From Luteibacter rhizovicinus DSM 16549 (GTDB lineage Bacteria; Pseudomonadota; Gammaproteobacteria; Xanthomonadales; Rhodanobacteraceae): a stretch of 64,000 nucleotides of DNA. The translations under genes and the position numbers were made by a program. Shown here piece after piece: positions 57,103 to 64,000 of the stretch. Location of the stretch: positions 2,191,001 through 2,255,000 of the forward strand of contig NZ_CP017480.1 of assembly GCF_001887595.1 (NCBI RefSeq), in the 5' to 3' direction. Position 1 is the stretch's first letter. Each line of letters begins with the position of its first letter. The notes under the pieces were generated by a model, which made no database searches, was not told where the DNA came from, and was given only the letters and a program-made list of their open reading frames with translations.

Positions 57103-58461
57103 ATGCGCGTGCATATCCTTGGTATCTGCGGCACCTTCATGGGCGGCGTCGCCGCGCTCGCGCGCGAACTCGGCCTGACCGTCGAAGGCTCGGACGCCAA
57201 CGTCTACCCGCCGATGAGCGATCAGCTCGAGGCCCTCGGCATCGGCCTGATGCAGGGCTACAAGGCGGAATACCTCCAGCCCGCTCCCGACCTGGTCGTG
57301 GTCGGCAATGCCATGGTTCGCGGCAATCCGGCCGTCGAGTACATGCTCGACGAAGGCCTGCGTTACATCTCGGGTCCGCAGTGGCTGGGTGAGACCCTGC
57401 TCGGCGGCCGCGAGGTGCTGGCCGTGGCCGGTACGCATGGCAAGACGACGACCACCAGCCTGCTTGCCCACCTGCTCGAATCGGCCGGCCTCTCGCCGGG
57501 TTTCCTGATCGGCGGCGTGCCCGGCAACTTCGACGTCTCGGCGCGCCGGGGTGAAGGCAAGCCCTTCGTGATCGAAGCCGACGAGTACGACTCGGCCTTC
57601 TTCGACAAACGGTCGAAGTTCGTCCACTACCGTCCGCGCATCGCCATCCTCAACAATCTCGAGTACGACCACGCGGATATCTTTCCGGACGTGGCCGCCA
57701 TCCAGCGCCAGTTTCACCACCTTGTCCGCACGGTCCCGGGTAACGGCCGGCTCATCGTCAATGCGGAAGACGCTTACCTCGCCGAGGTGCTGGCAATGGG
57801 TGCGTGGACGCCGGTCGAGACGTTCGGTATCGAGAAGGGCGACTGGCGCGCCGAGCTGATCGCCGCCGACGGTTCGCACTTCCGTGTGCGTCATGGCGAC
57901 AGCGTGCTCGGCGAGATTCGCTGGAATTCGTTGGGCCGGCATAACGTCATGAATGCACTGGCCGCCCTCGCGGCGGCGACCGCCGCGGGCGCCGATCCGG
58001 TGGCGCTGCTTCCGGCCTTCGCCAGCTTCGCCAGCGTCCGCCGTCGCATGGAAACGATCGGCGAAGCACGGGGCGTTACCATCTATGACGACTTCGCTCA
58101 CCACCCCACGGCGATCGCGACGACGCTGGCGGGGCTACGCGCGAAGGTCGGCGATGCGCGCATCGTCGTCGCGCTCGAACCGCGTTCGAACTCCATGCGG
58201 CTGGGCGCGCACGCCGAGGCCCTGGCACCGTCGCTCGCCGATGCCGATCGCGTGGTCTTCCTCCATCGCCCCGAGCTTGCCTGGGACGCGGCGCGCGTCA
58301 CCGCCGCCCTCGCGGGTCGTGGCACGGCGGTGCCTACCGTGGATGCGCTGGTGAGGACGCTGGCTGCGGACGCGCGCGAAGGCGACCATGTCGTCTTCAT
58401 GTCCAACGGCGGTTTCGAGGCCGCGCCGCGGCGCTTCTTTACCGCGCTCGACGCAGGTTAG
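57103..58461 (+). CDS. mpl: UDP-N-acetylmuramate:L-alanyl-gamma-D-glutamyl-meso-diaminopimelate ligase
   Basis: A 452-residue Mur-ligase family enzyme that recycles murein tripeptide onto UDP-MurNAc. The start MRVHILGICGTFMGGVAALARELG aligns with E. coli Mpl (an ATG four codons upstream at 57091 is an alternative). The ATP loop AVAGTHGKTTTTSLLAHLLE, FVIEADEYDSAFFDKRSKFVHYRPRIAILNNLEYDHADIFPDVAAIQRQFHHLVR, IYDDFAHHPTAI and LEPRSNSMRLG are all conserved. It acts in the cytoplasm on anhydromuropeptide-derived peptides. Confidence 0.96.
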   Translation: MRVHILGICGTFMGGVAALARELGLTVEGSDANVYPPMSDQLEALGIGLMQGYKAEYLQPAPDLVVVGNAMVRGNPAVEYMLDEGLRYISGPQWLGETLLGGREVLAVAGTHGKTTTTSLLAHLLESAGLSPGFLIGGVPGNFDVSARRGEGKPFVIEADEYDSAFFDKRSKFVHYRPRIAILNNLEYDHADIFPDVAAIQRQFHHLVRTVPGNGRLIVNAEDAYLAEVLAMGAWTPVETFGIEKGDWRAELIAADGSHFRVRHGDSVLGEIRWNSLGRHNVMNALAALAAATAAGADPVALLPAFASFASVRRRMETIGEARGVTIYDDFAHHPTAIATTLAGLRAKVGDARIVVALEPRSNSMRLGAHAEALAPSLADADRVVFLHRPELAWDAARVTAALAGRGTAVPTVDALVRTLAADAREGDHVVFMSNGGFEAAPRRFFTALDAG

Positions 58462-58471
58462 ACTGACGGGC

Positions 58472-59074
58472 ATGGCAGCCACCACGCCCGGTCAAGACTA
58501 CCCGCTGTTTCCCCTGTCGAACGTCCTCTTTCCGGGCGGTCAACTGCAGCTGCGCATTTTCGAGCCGCGCTACATCGACCTGGTCCGCGAATGCGCGCGC
58601 ACGGGCCGGCCCTTTGGTGTCTGCATGATCCTCGATGGCCACGAAGCCGGCCAGCCGGCGGTGCCCGCCGCGGTGGGTACGCTGGCCACGATCACCGATT
58701 TCCACACCAGTGAGGACGGCTTGCTCGGTATCGTCGCCGAAGGTGGCCTGCGCTTTCGCGTCACGCGTACCCGCATCCGTTCGGATGGCCAGGTACGTGG
58801 CGACATCGCCACCTGGCGTGCCGAAGAGATAACCCCACTTCCGCCCGAATTCGGCCTGCTCGCAACGATTCTCGAACGCCTCGTCGACCAGATGCAGCCG
58901 CCGTGGCGACACGACGTGATCACCCGCTCGGACGATGCCAGCTGGGTGGGCTTTCGCCTTTCCGAATTGTTGCCGCTGGATCCGAACGAGTGCCAGCACA
59001 TGCTCGAACTCGACGATCCGCTCGAGCGGCTCGCCGAACTGCGTGACATTCTTCCGCGCTTCCAGCGCCCGTAA
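58472..59074 (+). CDS. Lon N-terminal (substrate-binding) domain protein
   Basis: A 200-residue stand-alone LON_N domain: YPLFPLSNVLFPGGQLQLRIFEPRYIDLVRECARTGRPFGV, then VGTLATITDFHTSEDGLLGIVAEGGLRFRV. It lacks the AAA+ and protease parts of Lon. Such proteins are common, with unknown function, possibly substrate adaptor or sensor. The gene follows mpl by ten bases and precedes an SDR gene, so it is likely in an operon. Confidence 0.9.
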   Translation: MAATTPGQDYPLFPLSNVLFPGGQLQLRIFEPRYIDLVRECARTGRPFGVCMILDGHEAGQPAVPAAVGTLATITDFHTSEDGLLGIVAEGGLRFRVTRTRIRSDGQVRGDIATWRAEEITPLPPEFGLLATILERLVDQMQPPWRHDVITRSDDASWVGFRLSELLPLDPNECQHMLELDDPLERLAELRDILPRFQRP

Positions 59075-59079
59075 AAGGA
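59075..59079 (+). promoter_or_regulatory. Ribosome binding site supporting a TTG start for the SDR gene
   Basis: AAGGA six bases upstream of TTG at 59086, in the only register that gives the Rossmann N-terminus. Confidence 0.55.
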
Positions 59080-59085
59080 CTTGTC

Positions 59086-59901
59086 TTGACTTCACTCGCG
59101 GGGAAAACCCTCTTCATCACCGGCGCCTCGCGTGGCATCGGACTGGCTATCGCGCTGCGCGCTGCACGCGACGGTGCGAACATCGTCATCGCGGCGAAGA
59201 GCAGTGTGGCCAACCCCAAGCTGCCGGGGACCATTTACACGGCCGCTGCCGAGATCGAAGCGGCAGGTGGCCAGGCGTTGCCGTTGAAGGTGGATATCCG
59301 CGAAGAGTCCGAAGTGCGCATGGCCGCGGCGACAGCTGCCGAACACTTCGGCGGTATCGACATCCTGGTGAACAACGCCAGCGCCATCTGGCTGGCCGGT
59401 GTGGAAAACACGCCGATGAAGCGTTTCGACCTCATGCAGCAGGTGAATACGCGCGGCACCTTCCTGACCACGCAGGCCTGCCTGCCGTATCTGAAGGACG
59501 CGAAGAACCCGCAGGTGCTGATGCTTTCGCCGCCGCCGACCCTCGATCCGGTCTGGTACGCCCCACATGTCGCGTACACCATTGCCAAGTTTGGTATGAG
59601 CCTGTGCGTGCTCGGCATGGCGCCGGAGTTCGCACCGCTGGGCATCGCGGTGAACGCACTGTGGCCGAAAACCGTGATCGGCACGGCAGCCATCGCGATG
59701 ATCGATGGCGTTCGTGCCGAACATTGCCGCACGCCGGACATCGTTGCGGATGCGGCCCACGCGATCCTCACGCGTCCCTCACGCGAATCGACCGGACGCT
59801 TCTACATCGACGAAGACGTGCTGCGCGAAGAAGGCGTCACCGATTTCGATCGCTACGCTGTCGCGCCGGGCCACCCGCTACTCCCGGATCTGTTTCTGTA
59901 G
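59086..59901 (+). CDS. SDR family oxidoreductase (HSDL2-like)
   Basis: A 271-residue short-chain dehydrogenase with a probable TTG start: LTSLAGKTLFITGASRGIGLAIALRAARDGANIVIAAKSSVANPKLPGTIY. The NAD(P)-binding TGASRGIG, NNAS and the Y/K pair in VAYTIAKFGM are present. The loop after beta-2 (KSSVANPKLPGTIYTAAAEIEAAGG) is characteristic of the hydroxysteroid-dehydrogenase-like 2 subgroup. The usual catalytic serine region reads MLSPPPTLDP. Substrate is unknown, perhaps fatty-acyl. Confidence 0.88.
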   Translation: MTSLAGKTLFITGASRGIGLAIALRAARDGANIVIAAKSSVANPKLPGTIYTAAAEIEAAGGQALPLKVDIREESEVRMAAATAAEHFGGIDILVNNASAIWLAGVENTPMKRFDLMQQVNTRGTFLTTQACLPYLKDAKNPQVLMLSPPPTLDPVWYAPHVAYTIAKFGMSLCVLGMAPEFAPLGIAVNALWPKTVIGTAAIAMIDGVRAEHCRTPDIVADAAHAILTRPSRESTGRFYIDEDVLREEGVTDFDRYAVAPGHPLLPDLFL

Positions 59902-60113
59902 CTAGCGCGTCGATACACCCGTATGGCTCTGGAGGCTAGCCCGTTTGGTGTATGGCCGCATTCGGCATGCCGGTATAACTTCGATCCCCGTCGCAGTCGT
60001 CTGACACACGCGCGACGATGTGGGGCTTGCCGGCCTGCAGGGGTGCCGGCGGCGGGTCCAGGATTGAATCCGCGAAGCCGGCTAGCAGGCCACGTAACGG
60101 GTGAGGAGCAGGC

Positions 60114-61448
60114 ATGTCGCGCGGGGAAATGTCGGGGCGTTGTGTCGTCTGGGTTGGCAGGCCGAGCGTTGAAGAACACTTCGGGCTGCTCCGGGCGGGC
60201 TGGCGCACCCTGGTTGCCGATCCGGCCAGCCAGAACGAAGCGCTACCCGAATGCGGAGACGCGGCTATCGCCGTGGTCGACCTCCGGGCCAGTGCGCTGG
60301 CGGCGGTTCGCATCCTCCACGCGCTGCGCGAAAACTATCCGGGCATCGCCTGGATCGGCCTGACGGGATCGCGCACCCCGGCCCACGAACCCCTGGTCCG
60401 CCAGGCTTTACCCCAGGCCCTCGAAATCATCGACGGAGCGTCGTCGTTCACCGCCCTGCGCCAGGCGCTGCAGCGTGCGCCCGGCGATGCGCCCGCACCG
60501 ATCGAGAACCGCCCGAGCATCCTGACCGGTGACAGCCCGGCCATCCGCATGCTCTCTCAGAATATTCGCAAGTTCGCGCCAGTCGAGCTGCCCCTGCTCA
60601 TCACCGGTGAAACCGGTACGGGCAAGGAGATGGCGGCCCGGGCACTGCACCAGCTGTCGCCGCGCCATGAACAGCCGTTCGCGGCGATCAATTGCGGGGC
60701 ACTGCCGGCCAACCTCGTCCAGTCCGAACTGTTCGGCCACGAGCGGGGCTCGTTCACCGGTGCCACCGCACGGCGTATCGGTCACTTCGAGTCCGCCGAT
60801 GGCGGCACGGTGTTCCTCGACGAGATCGGCGACCTGCCGCTGGACGCCCAGACCAACCTGCTGCGCGTGCTGCAGGAAGGCACGATCGAGCGAATCGGCA
60901 GCTGCCAGTCCATCAAGGTGGACGTCCGTGTACTGGCGGCCACTCATGTGGATCTCGAAAAAGCCGTCTCCCAGGGCCGGTTCCGCGAGGACCTGTTCTA
61001 TCGACTCAACGTGCTCCGCCTGCGCATGCCGCCCTTGCGAGAACGCAACGGCGATATCGAGCTGCTCGCCCAGTATTTCCTCGATGCTTTCCGCGAAAGT
61101 TACGGCACGCGTGCACGGGCCTTCAGCACGACCGCCCGCAAGGCGATGAACGCCTTCGCGTGGCCGGGCAACGTGCGCGAGCTGATGAATCGCGTGCAGC
61201 GCGCAGCCGTGATCGCCGACGACGCCTTGATCACGCCGGAAGATCTCGAGCTGAGTGCCGACCTCCCTGGCACGGACCGGGACAGCCTGGGCAGCGCGCG
61301 TACCTCCGCCGAACGCGAAGCGATCGTCGATTGCCTGCGCGCAAGTGCGTTCAACATCAGCGAGTGCGCGCGACGCCTGCGCGTATCCCGCGTGACCGTT
61401 TACCGCCTTTGCAAAAAGCACCAACTCGCGCTCGATCAGCTCCGCTGA
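60114..61448 (+). CDS. Sigma-54-dependent transcriptional activator (VpsR-like)
   Basis: A 444-residue bacterial enhancer-binding protein. Residues about 8-110 form a receiver-like domain; VVDLR carries a possible phospho-acceptor aspartate, but the acidic pocket is not obvious. The AAA+ domain (about 140-370) has GETGTGKE (165-172), [12 protein letters not shown] (loop 1, about 212-217; GSFTGA instead of GAFTGA), [17 protein letters not shown] and [23 protein letters not shown] Fis-type helix-turn-helix ([25 protein letters not shown]) ends it. The overall form resembles VpsR-type regulators of exopolysaccharide/c-di-GMP functions. GAGGAG precedes the start. Confidence 0.9.
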   Translation: MSRGEMSGRCVVWVGRPSVEEHFGLLRAGWRTLVADPASQNEALPECGDAAIAVVDLRASALAAVRILHALRENYPGIAWIGLTGSRTPAHEPLVRQALPQALEIIDGASSFTALRQALQRAPGDAPAPIENRPSILTGDSPAIRMLSQNIRKFAPVELPLLITGETGTGKEMAARALHQLSPRHEQPFAAINCGALPANLVQSELFGHERGSFTGATARRIGHFESADGGTVFLDEIGDLPLDAQTNLLRVLQEGTIERIGSCQSIKVDVRVLAATHVDLEKAVSQGRFREDLFYRLNVLRLRMPPLRERNGDIELLAQYFLDAFRESYGTRARAFSTTARKAMNAFAWPGNVRELMNRVQRAAVIADDALITPEDLELSADLPGTDRDSLGSARTSAEREAIVDCLRASAFNISECARRLRVSRVTVYRLCKKHQLALDQLR

Positions 61449-61847
61449 CCGGGCTCGGCCCGTCCTGATGGGGAGTGAAGAAAACTCCCGGCCCTCTGGG
61501 GGACCGGGAGTTCCCATTCGTCGTCCGGCTTGGCAGGGTCGTCGGGCGAGCGAACATCGCGGGCTTCACAGGGCCTTGCCCACTACGGCAGCAAGCGCCG
61601 TGCCACGAAGGCCTTGCTTTGATTCGCAAGGACTTTCCGGCAAGGTCGCCGAAACGGGGCGTTCAGGCGGTGTAGCGAGGTGTAACAAGTCGTTGCACCT
61701 GCGCTACACGATGCGCGTTGTCGGCAGGGGCCGCGCCTTATACGATGAGGTGGTTTCGGATCGATGTCGGACCGCAGAGCGTACCGTGCGATTCCATCCG
61801 TTCCTGTAGGGGTGTCGGCGCTGCGGCCGCTGCCCGGAGTCGTACCC
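61449..61847. other. Intergenic region between the sigma-54 activator and the aminotransferase
   Basis: About 400 bases. It contains two hairpins near the left end and a weak promoter-like pair (TTGTCG 61718-61723, TATACG 61739-61744, spacing 15) ahead of the aminotransferase. The middle section has no recognisable gene. The in-frame extension from 61764 is not protein-like. Confidence 0.4.
61483..61512 (+). terminator. Possible terminator after the sigma-54 activator
   Basis: A 9-bp stem (AACTCCCGG / CCGGGAGTT) follows the stop by about 35 bases, but only two T bases follow, so termination efficiency is doubtful. Confidence 0.45.
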
Positions 61848-63095
61848 ATGTCGTCGCACCCTGTCGAACCCTCCGATCTCGTTGGCCTGGGCAAGCGTTA
61901 CTGGCTGCCCGTGTACCGCCCGCGCGATGTCATCCTCGATCACGGGAAAGGCTCCCGCGTCTGGGATACGGAAGGCCGCGATTACATCGATTTTGGCGCC
62001 GGCATCGCCGTGAACGCCCTGGGCCACCAGGATCCGGATCTGGTCGCCGCCCTGGTCGGCCAGGCCCACAAGCTCTGGCACGCCAGCAACGTCTTCTACT
62101 CCGAGCCGCCGCTGCACCTGGCCCAGGAGCTGGTCGAGCACGCGCCGTTCGCCGAGCGGGTCTTTCTCTGCAACTCCGGCACCGAGGCCAACGAGGCCGC
62201 GATCAAGCTGGTGCGCAAGTGGGCTGCCTCGCTGGGGCGTCCGCCCGAGAAGCGCGTCATCGTGACCTTCAAGGGCTCGTTCCACGGCCGCACCCTCGCC
62301 GCGGTGACCGCAACGGCCCAGCCGAAATACCAGGAAGGCTACGAGCCACTCCCGGGTGGCTTCCGTTACGTGCCCTTCAACGACCCCGCTGCGCTGGAAG
62401 AGGCCATGGCCCATGGCGACGTCGCCGCCGTGATGCTCGAGCCGGTCCAGGGCGAGGGCGGTGTCATGCCGGCGGAGCCGGGTTTCCTGAAGAAGGTGCG
62501 CGAGCTGTGCGACGCGCACGAGGCCCTCATGGTGCTCGACGAGATCCAGTGCGGCATGGGCCGCACCGGAACGCTGTTCGCCCACACCCACGACCACGTC
62601 ACGCCCGACATCGTCACCCTGGCCAAGGCCCTCGGTGCCGGCTTCCCGATCGGCGCCATGCTGGTCGGCCCCAAGGTCGCCGAGGTGATGCAGTTCGGCG
62701 CCCATGGCACGACGTTCGGCGGCAATCCCATGGCGGCGGCGGTCGCGCGCGTCGCCCTGGCCAAGATCGCTTCGCCGGCGGTCATGCTCAACGTGGAACG
62801 CCAGGCCAACGACCTGCGTGCCGGTCTGAACAAGCTCAATCACGAATTCCACCTGTTCTCGGAAATCCGTGGCCGCGGCCTGATGATCGGCGCCGTGCTC
62901 GATGCGAGGTACGCCGGCCGCGCGGGCGAAATCCTCGACCTCGCCGCGGCGCATGGCCTGCTGATCCTGCAGGCCGGCCCGGACGTGTTGCGCATCGTGC
63001 CGCCGCTGACCATCACCGACGAGGAAACCGCCGAAGGCCTCGAGCGCCTCCATGCCTCACTGGCCGCCTTCGTCCAGGAAGCGCAGGTCGCCTGA
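61848..63095 (+). CDS. argD: Acetylornithine/succinylornithine-type aminotransferase
   Basis: A 415-residue class III PLP aminotransferase. LPVYRPRDVILDHGKGSRVWDTEGRDYIDFGAGIAVNALGHQDPDLV, NSGTEANEAAIKL, FKGSFHGRTLAAVTATAQPKYQEGYEPLPGGF, DEIQCGMGRTGTLFAH and the PLP lysine in TLAKALGAGFPIGAML are characteristic of ArgD/AstC enzymes. It could serve arginine synthesis, lysine (DAP) synthesis or arginine catabolism. The start at 61848 gives MSSHPVEPSDLVGLGKRYW, with GGAGT upstream. It is convergent with hemL. Confidence 0.9.
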   Translation: MSSHPVEPSDLVGLGKRYWLPVYRPRDVILDHGKGSRVWDTEGRDYIDFGAGIAVNALGHQDPDLVAALVGQAHKLWHASNVFYSEPPLHLAQELVEHAPFAERVFLCNSGTEANEAAIKLVRKWAASLGRPPEKRVIVTFKGSFHGRTLAAVTATAQPKYQEGYEPLPGGFRYVPFNDPAALEEAMAHGDVAAVMLEPVQGEGGVMPAEPGFLKKVRELCDAHEALMVLDEIQCGMGRTGTLFAHTHDHVTPDIVTLAKALGAGFPIGAMLVGPKVAEVMQFGAHGTTFGGNPMAAAVARVALAKIASPAVMLNVERQANDLRAGLNKLNHEFHLFSEIRGRGLMIGAVLDARYAGRAGEILDLAAAHGLLILQAGPDVLRIVPPLTITDEETAEGLERLHASLAAFVQEAQVA

Positions 63096-63105
63096 TAGGG
63101 CACGG

Positions 63106-63180
63106 TGTGGGAGCCGGCTCCGAGTGAAAGCCGGCTCTCTGTGAAAGCCGGCTCTCTGTGGGAGCCGCTTCAGCGGCGAT
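63106..63180. repeat. Degenerate REP cluster between argD and hemL
   Basis: One intact unit (GTGGGAGCCGCTTCAGCGGC, from about 63158) and three shortened AAAGCCGGCTCTCTGTG-type repeats. The intact unit contains the hemL stop codon in its loop. Confidence 0.8.
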
Positions 63181-64000
63181 TCGCCTGAAGCGAGGCGAAA
63201 ACCTCACCCGCCGTGGCGATCGTCGCGGCGATCACCGCGTCATCGTGCGCGCTGGAGACGAAGCCCGCTTCGAACGCCGACGGCGCCAGGTACACGCCGC
63301 GCTCCAGCATGCCGTGGAAGAAGCGGTTGAATGCCGCGACATCCCCCGTGGTCGCCTGGGTGTAGCTCTCCACCGTTTCGTCGGTGAAGAACAGGCCGAA
63401 CATCGCGCCGACGCGGTTCACGCTAAAAGGCACGCCGGCCTTCTTCGCCTCCGCGAGGATGCCGTCGGTGAGGCGGACGGTGCGGGCCGTCAGGTCATCG
63501 TAGAAGCCGGGTGCCTGGATCAGCTGGAGCATGGCCAGGCCCGCGGCCATCGCCACCGGGTTACCCGACAGCGTCCCCGCCTGGTAGATCGGGCCCGACG
63601 GTGCGATCTGTTCCATCAGATCCTGGCGGCCGCCATAGGCACCCACCGGCATACCGCCGCCGATGATCTTGCCGAAGCAGGTCAGGTCGGGCGTGATGCC
63701 GTAATAGGCCTGCGCCCCACCGAGTGCGACGCGAAAACCCGTCATGACCTCGTCGAAGATGAGGAGCACGCCATGTTCGGTACACAGCTCGCGCAGCGCC
63801 TGCAGGTAGCCGTCCTTCGGCGGAATGCAGTTCATGTTGCCGGCGACCGGCTCGATGATCAGGCCGGCGAGTTCCTTGCCTTCCTGGGCGAAAAGGAGCT
63901 TCGCAGCGTCGATGTCGTTGTAGGGCAGGGTGAGAGTGAGGTCGGCCGAGGCCTTGGGTACCCCGGGTGACGTCGGCACTCCGAACGTGAGCGCGCCCGA
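63170..64000 (-). CDS. hemL: Glutamate-1-semialdehyde 2,1-aminomutase, C-terminal part
   Basis: At least 276 C-terminal residues of the PLP enzyme forming 5-aminolevulinate for haem. [73 protein letters not shown] (PLP lysine in GKIIGGG) and [23 protein letters not shown] are diagnostic. The start lies beyond the right edge. The last codons and the TGA are inside a REP palindrome. Confidence 0.95.
   Translation of the reverse strand, partial: SGALTFGVPTSPGVPKASADLTLTLPYNDIDAAKLLFAQEGKELAGLIIEPVAGNMNCIPPKDGYLQALRELCTEHGVLLIFDEVMTGFRVALGGAQAYYGITPDLTCFGKIIGGGMPVGAYGGRQDLMEQIAPSGPIYQAGTLSGNPVAMAAGLAMLQLIQAPGFYDDLTARTVRLTDGILAEAKKAGVPFSVNRVGAMFGLFFTDETVESYTQATTGDVAAFNRFFHGMLERGVYLAPSAFEAGFVSSAHDDAVIAATIATAGEVFASLQANRR

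Overview
The window is GC-rich (by eye about 65 %), densely coded gammaproteobacterial chromosome. Gene content and order point to the Xanthomonadales, most likely Rhodanobacteraceae (Luteibacter/Dyella-like). Pointers are gmk/rpoZ/spoT/ridA/recG clustering, a PPi-type phosphofructokinase beside a membrane pyrophosphatase, waaA-tolC-pcm neighbourhood, and GTAG-type REP palindromes of the kind known from Stenotrophomonas. The taxonomic call is inference; no rRNA or tRNA gene was recognised.

Layout. 1-2.1 kb: end of a polysaccharide glycosyltransferase region (partial GT4, a gene-poor gap, a GT2 synthase). 2.3-8.3 kb: exported penicillin-acylase-family hydrolase, exported amidohydrolase, a small hypothetical, and a divergent SDR/AraC pair. 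9-14.7 kb: a giant repeat-rich autotransporter, probably starting at a TTG codon. 15-25.5 kb: gmk directly followed by mlaFEDCB, convergent mlaA, then rpoZ-spoT-ridA-recG. 25.6-28 kb: ELM1-family protein, nitroreductase, YceI. 28.9-38.5 kb: envelope genes (zinc-finger protein, GT4, O-antigen-ligase-like, GT2, DUF535, lipid A acyltransferase, waaA, tolC, pcm-like). 38.8-42.8 kb: TetR regulator, TPP riboswitch-thiC, DUF2333. 42.9-48 kb: ppa, S9 peptidase, hppA. 48.7-55.3 kb: two RcnB-like proteins, a CodA-like deaminase, a radical-SAM/UdgX DNA-repair pair, PPi-phosphofructokinase. 55.4-64 kb: CPBP protease, adk, mpl, Lon-N-domain protein, SDR, sigma-54 activator, argD-type aminotransferase, partial hemL.

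Two repeat families are overlaid on this. (1) A composite intergenic repeat of about 650-710 bp occurs four times (8.3, 28.1, 35.6 and 48.0 kb; the third inverted). Each copy has two ~143-bp units in opposite orientation, each unit bounded by 22-bp inverted repeats, separated by a conserved spacer and ending in a tandem array of variable copy number. No copy encodes a credible protein. It is the strongest candidate here for an undescribed element. (2) GTAG/GTGG-headed REP palindromes occur in at least nine intergenic sites, and three of them supply the stop codon of the adjacent gene.

Functional themes: outer-membrane biogenesis and lipid asymmetry (Mla, LpxL-type, WaaA, TolC, autotransporter), pyrophosphate-based energy metabolism (Ppa, HppA, PPi-PFK), and uracil/cytosine chemistry (UdgX with its radical-SAM partner, and a CodA-like enzyme with an altered specificity residue).
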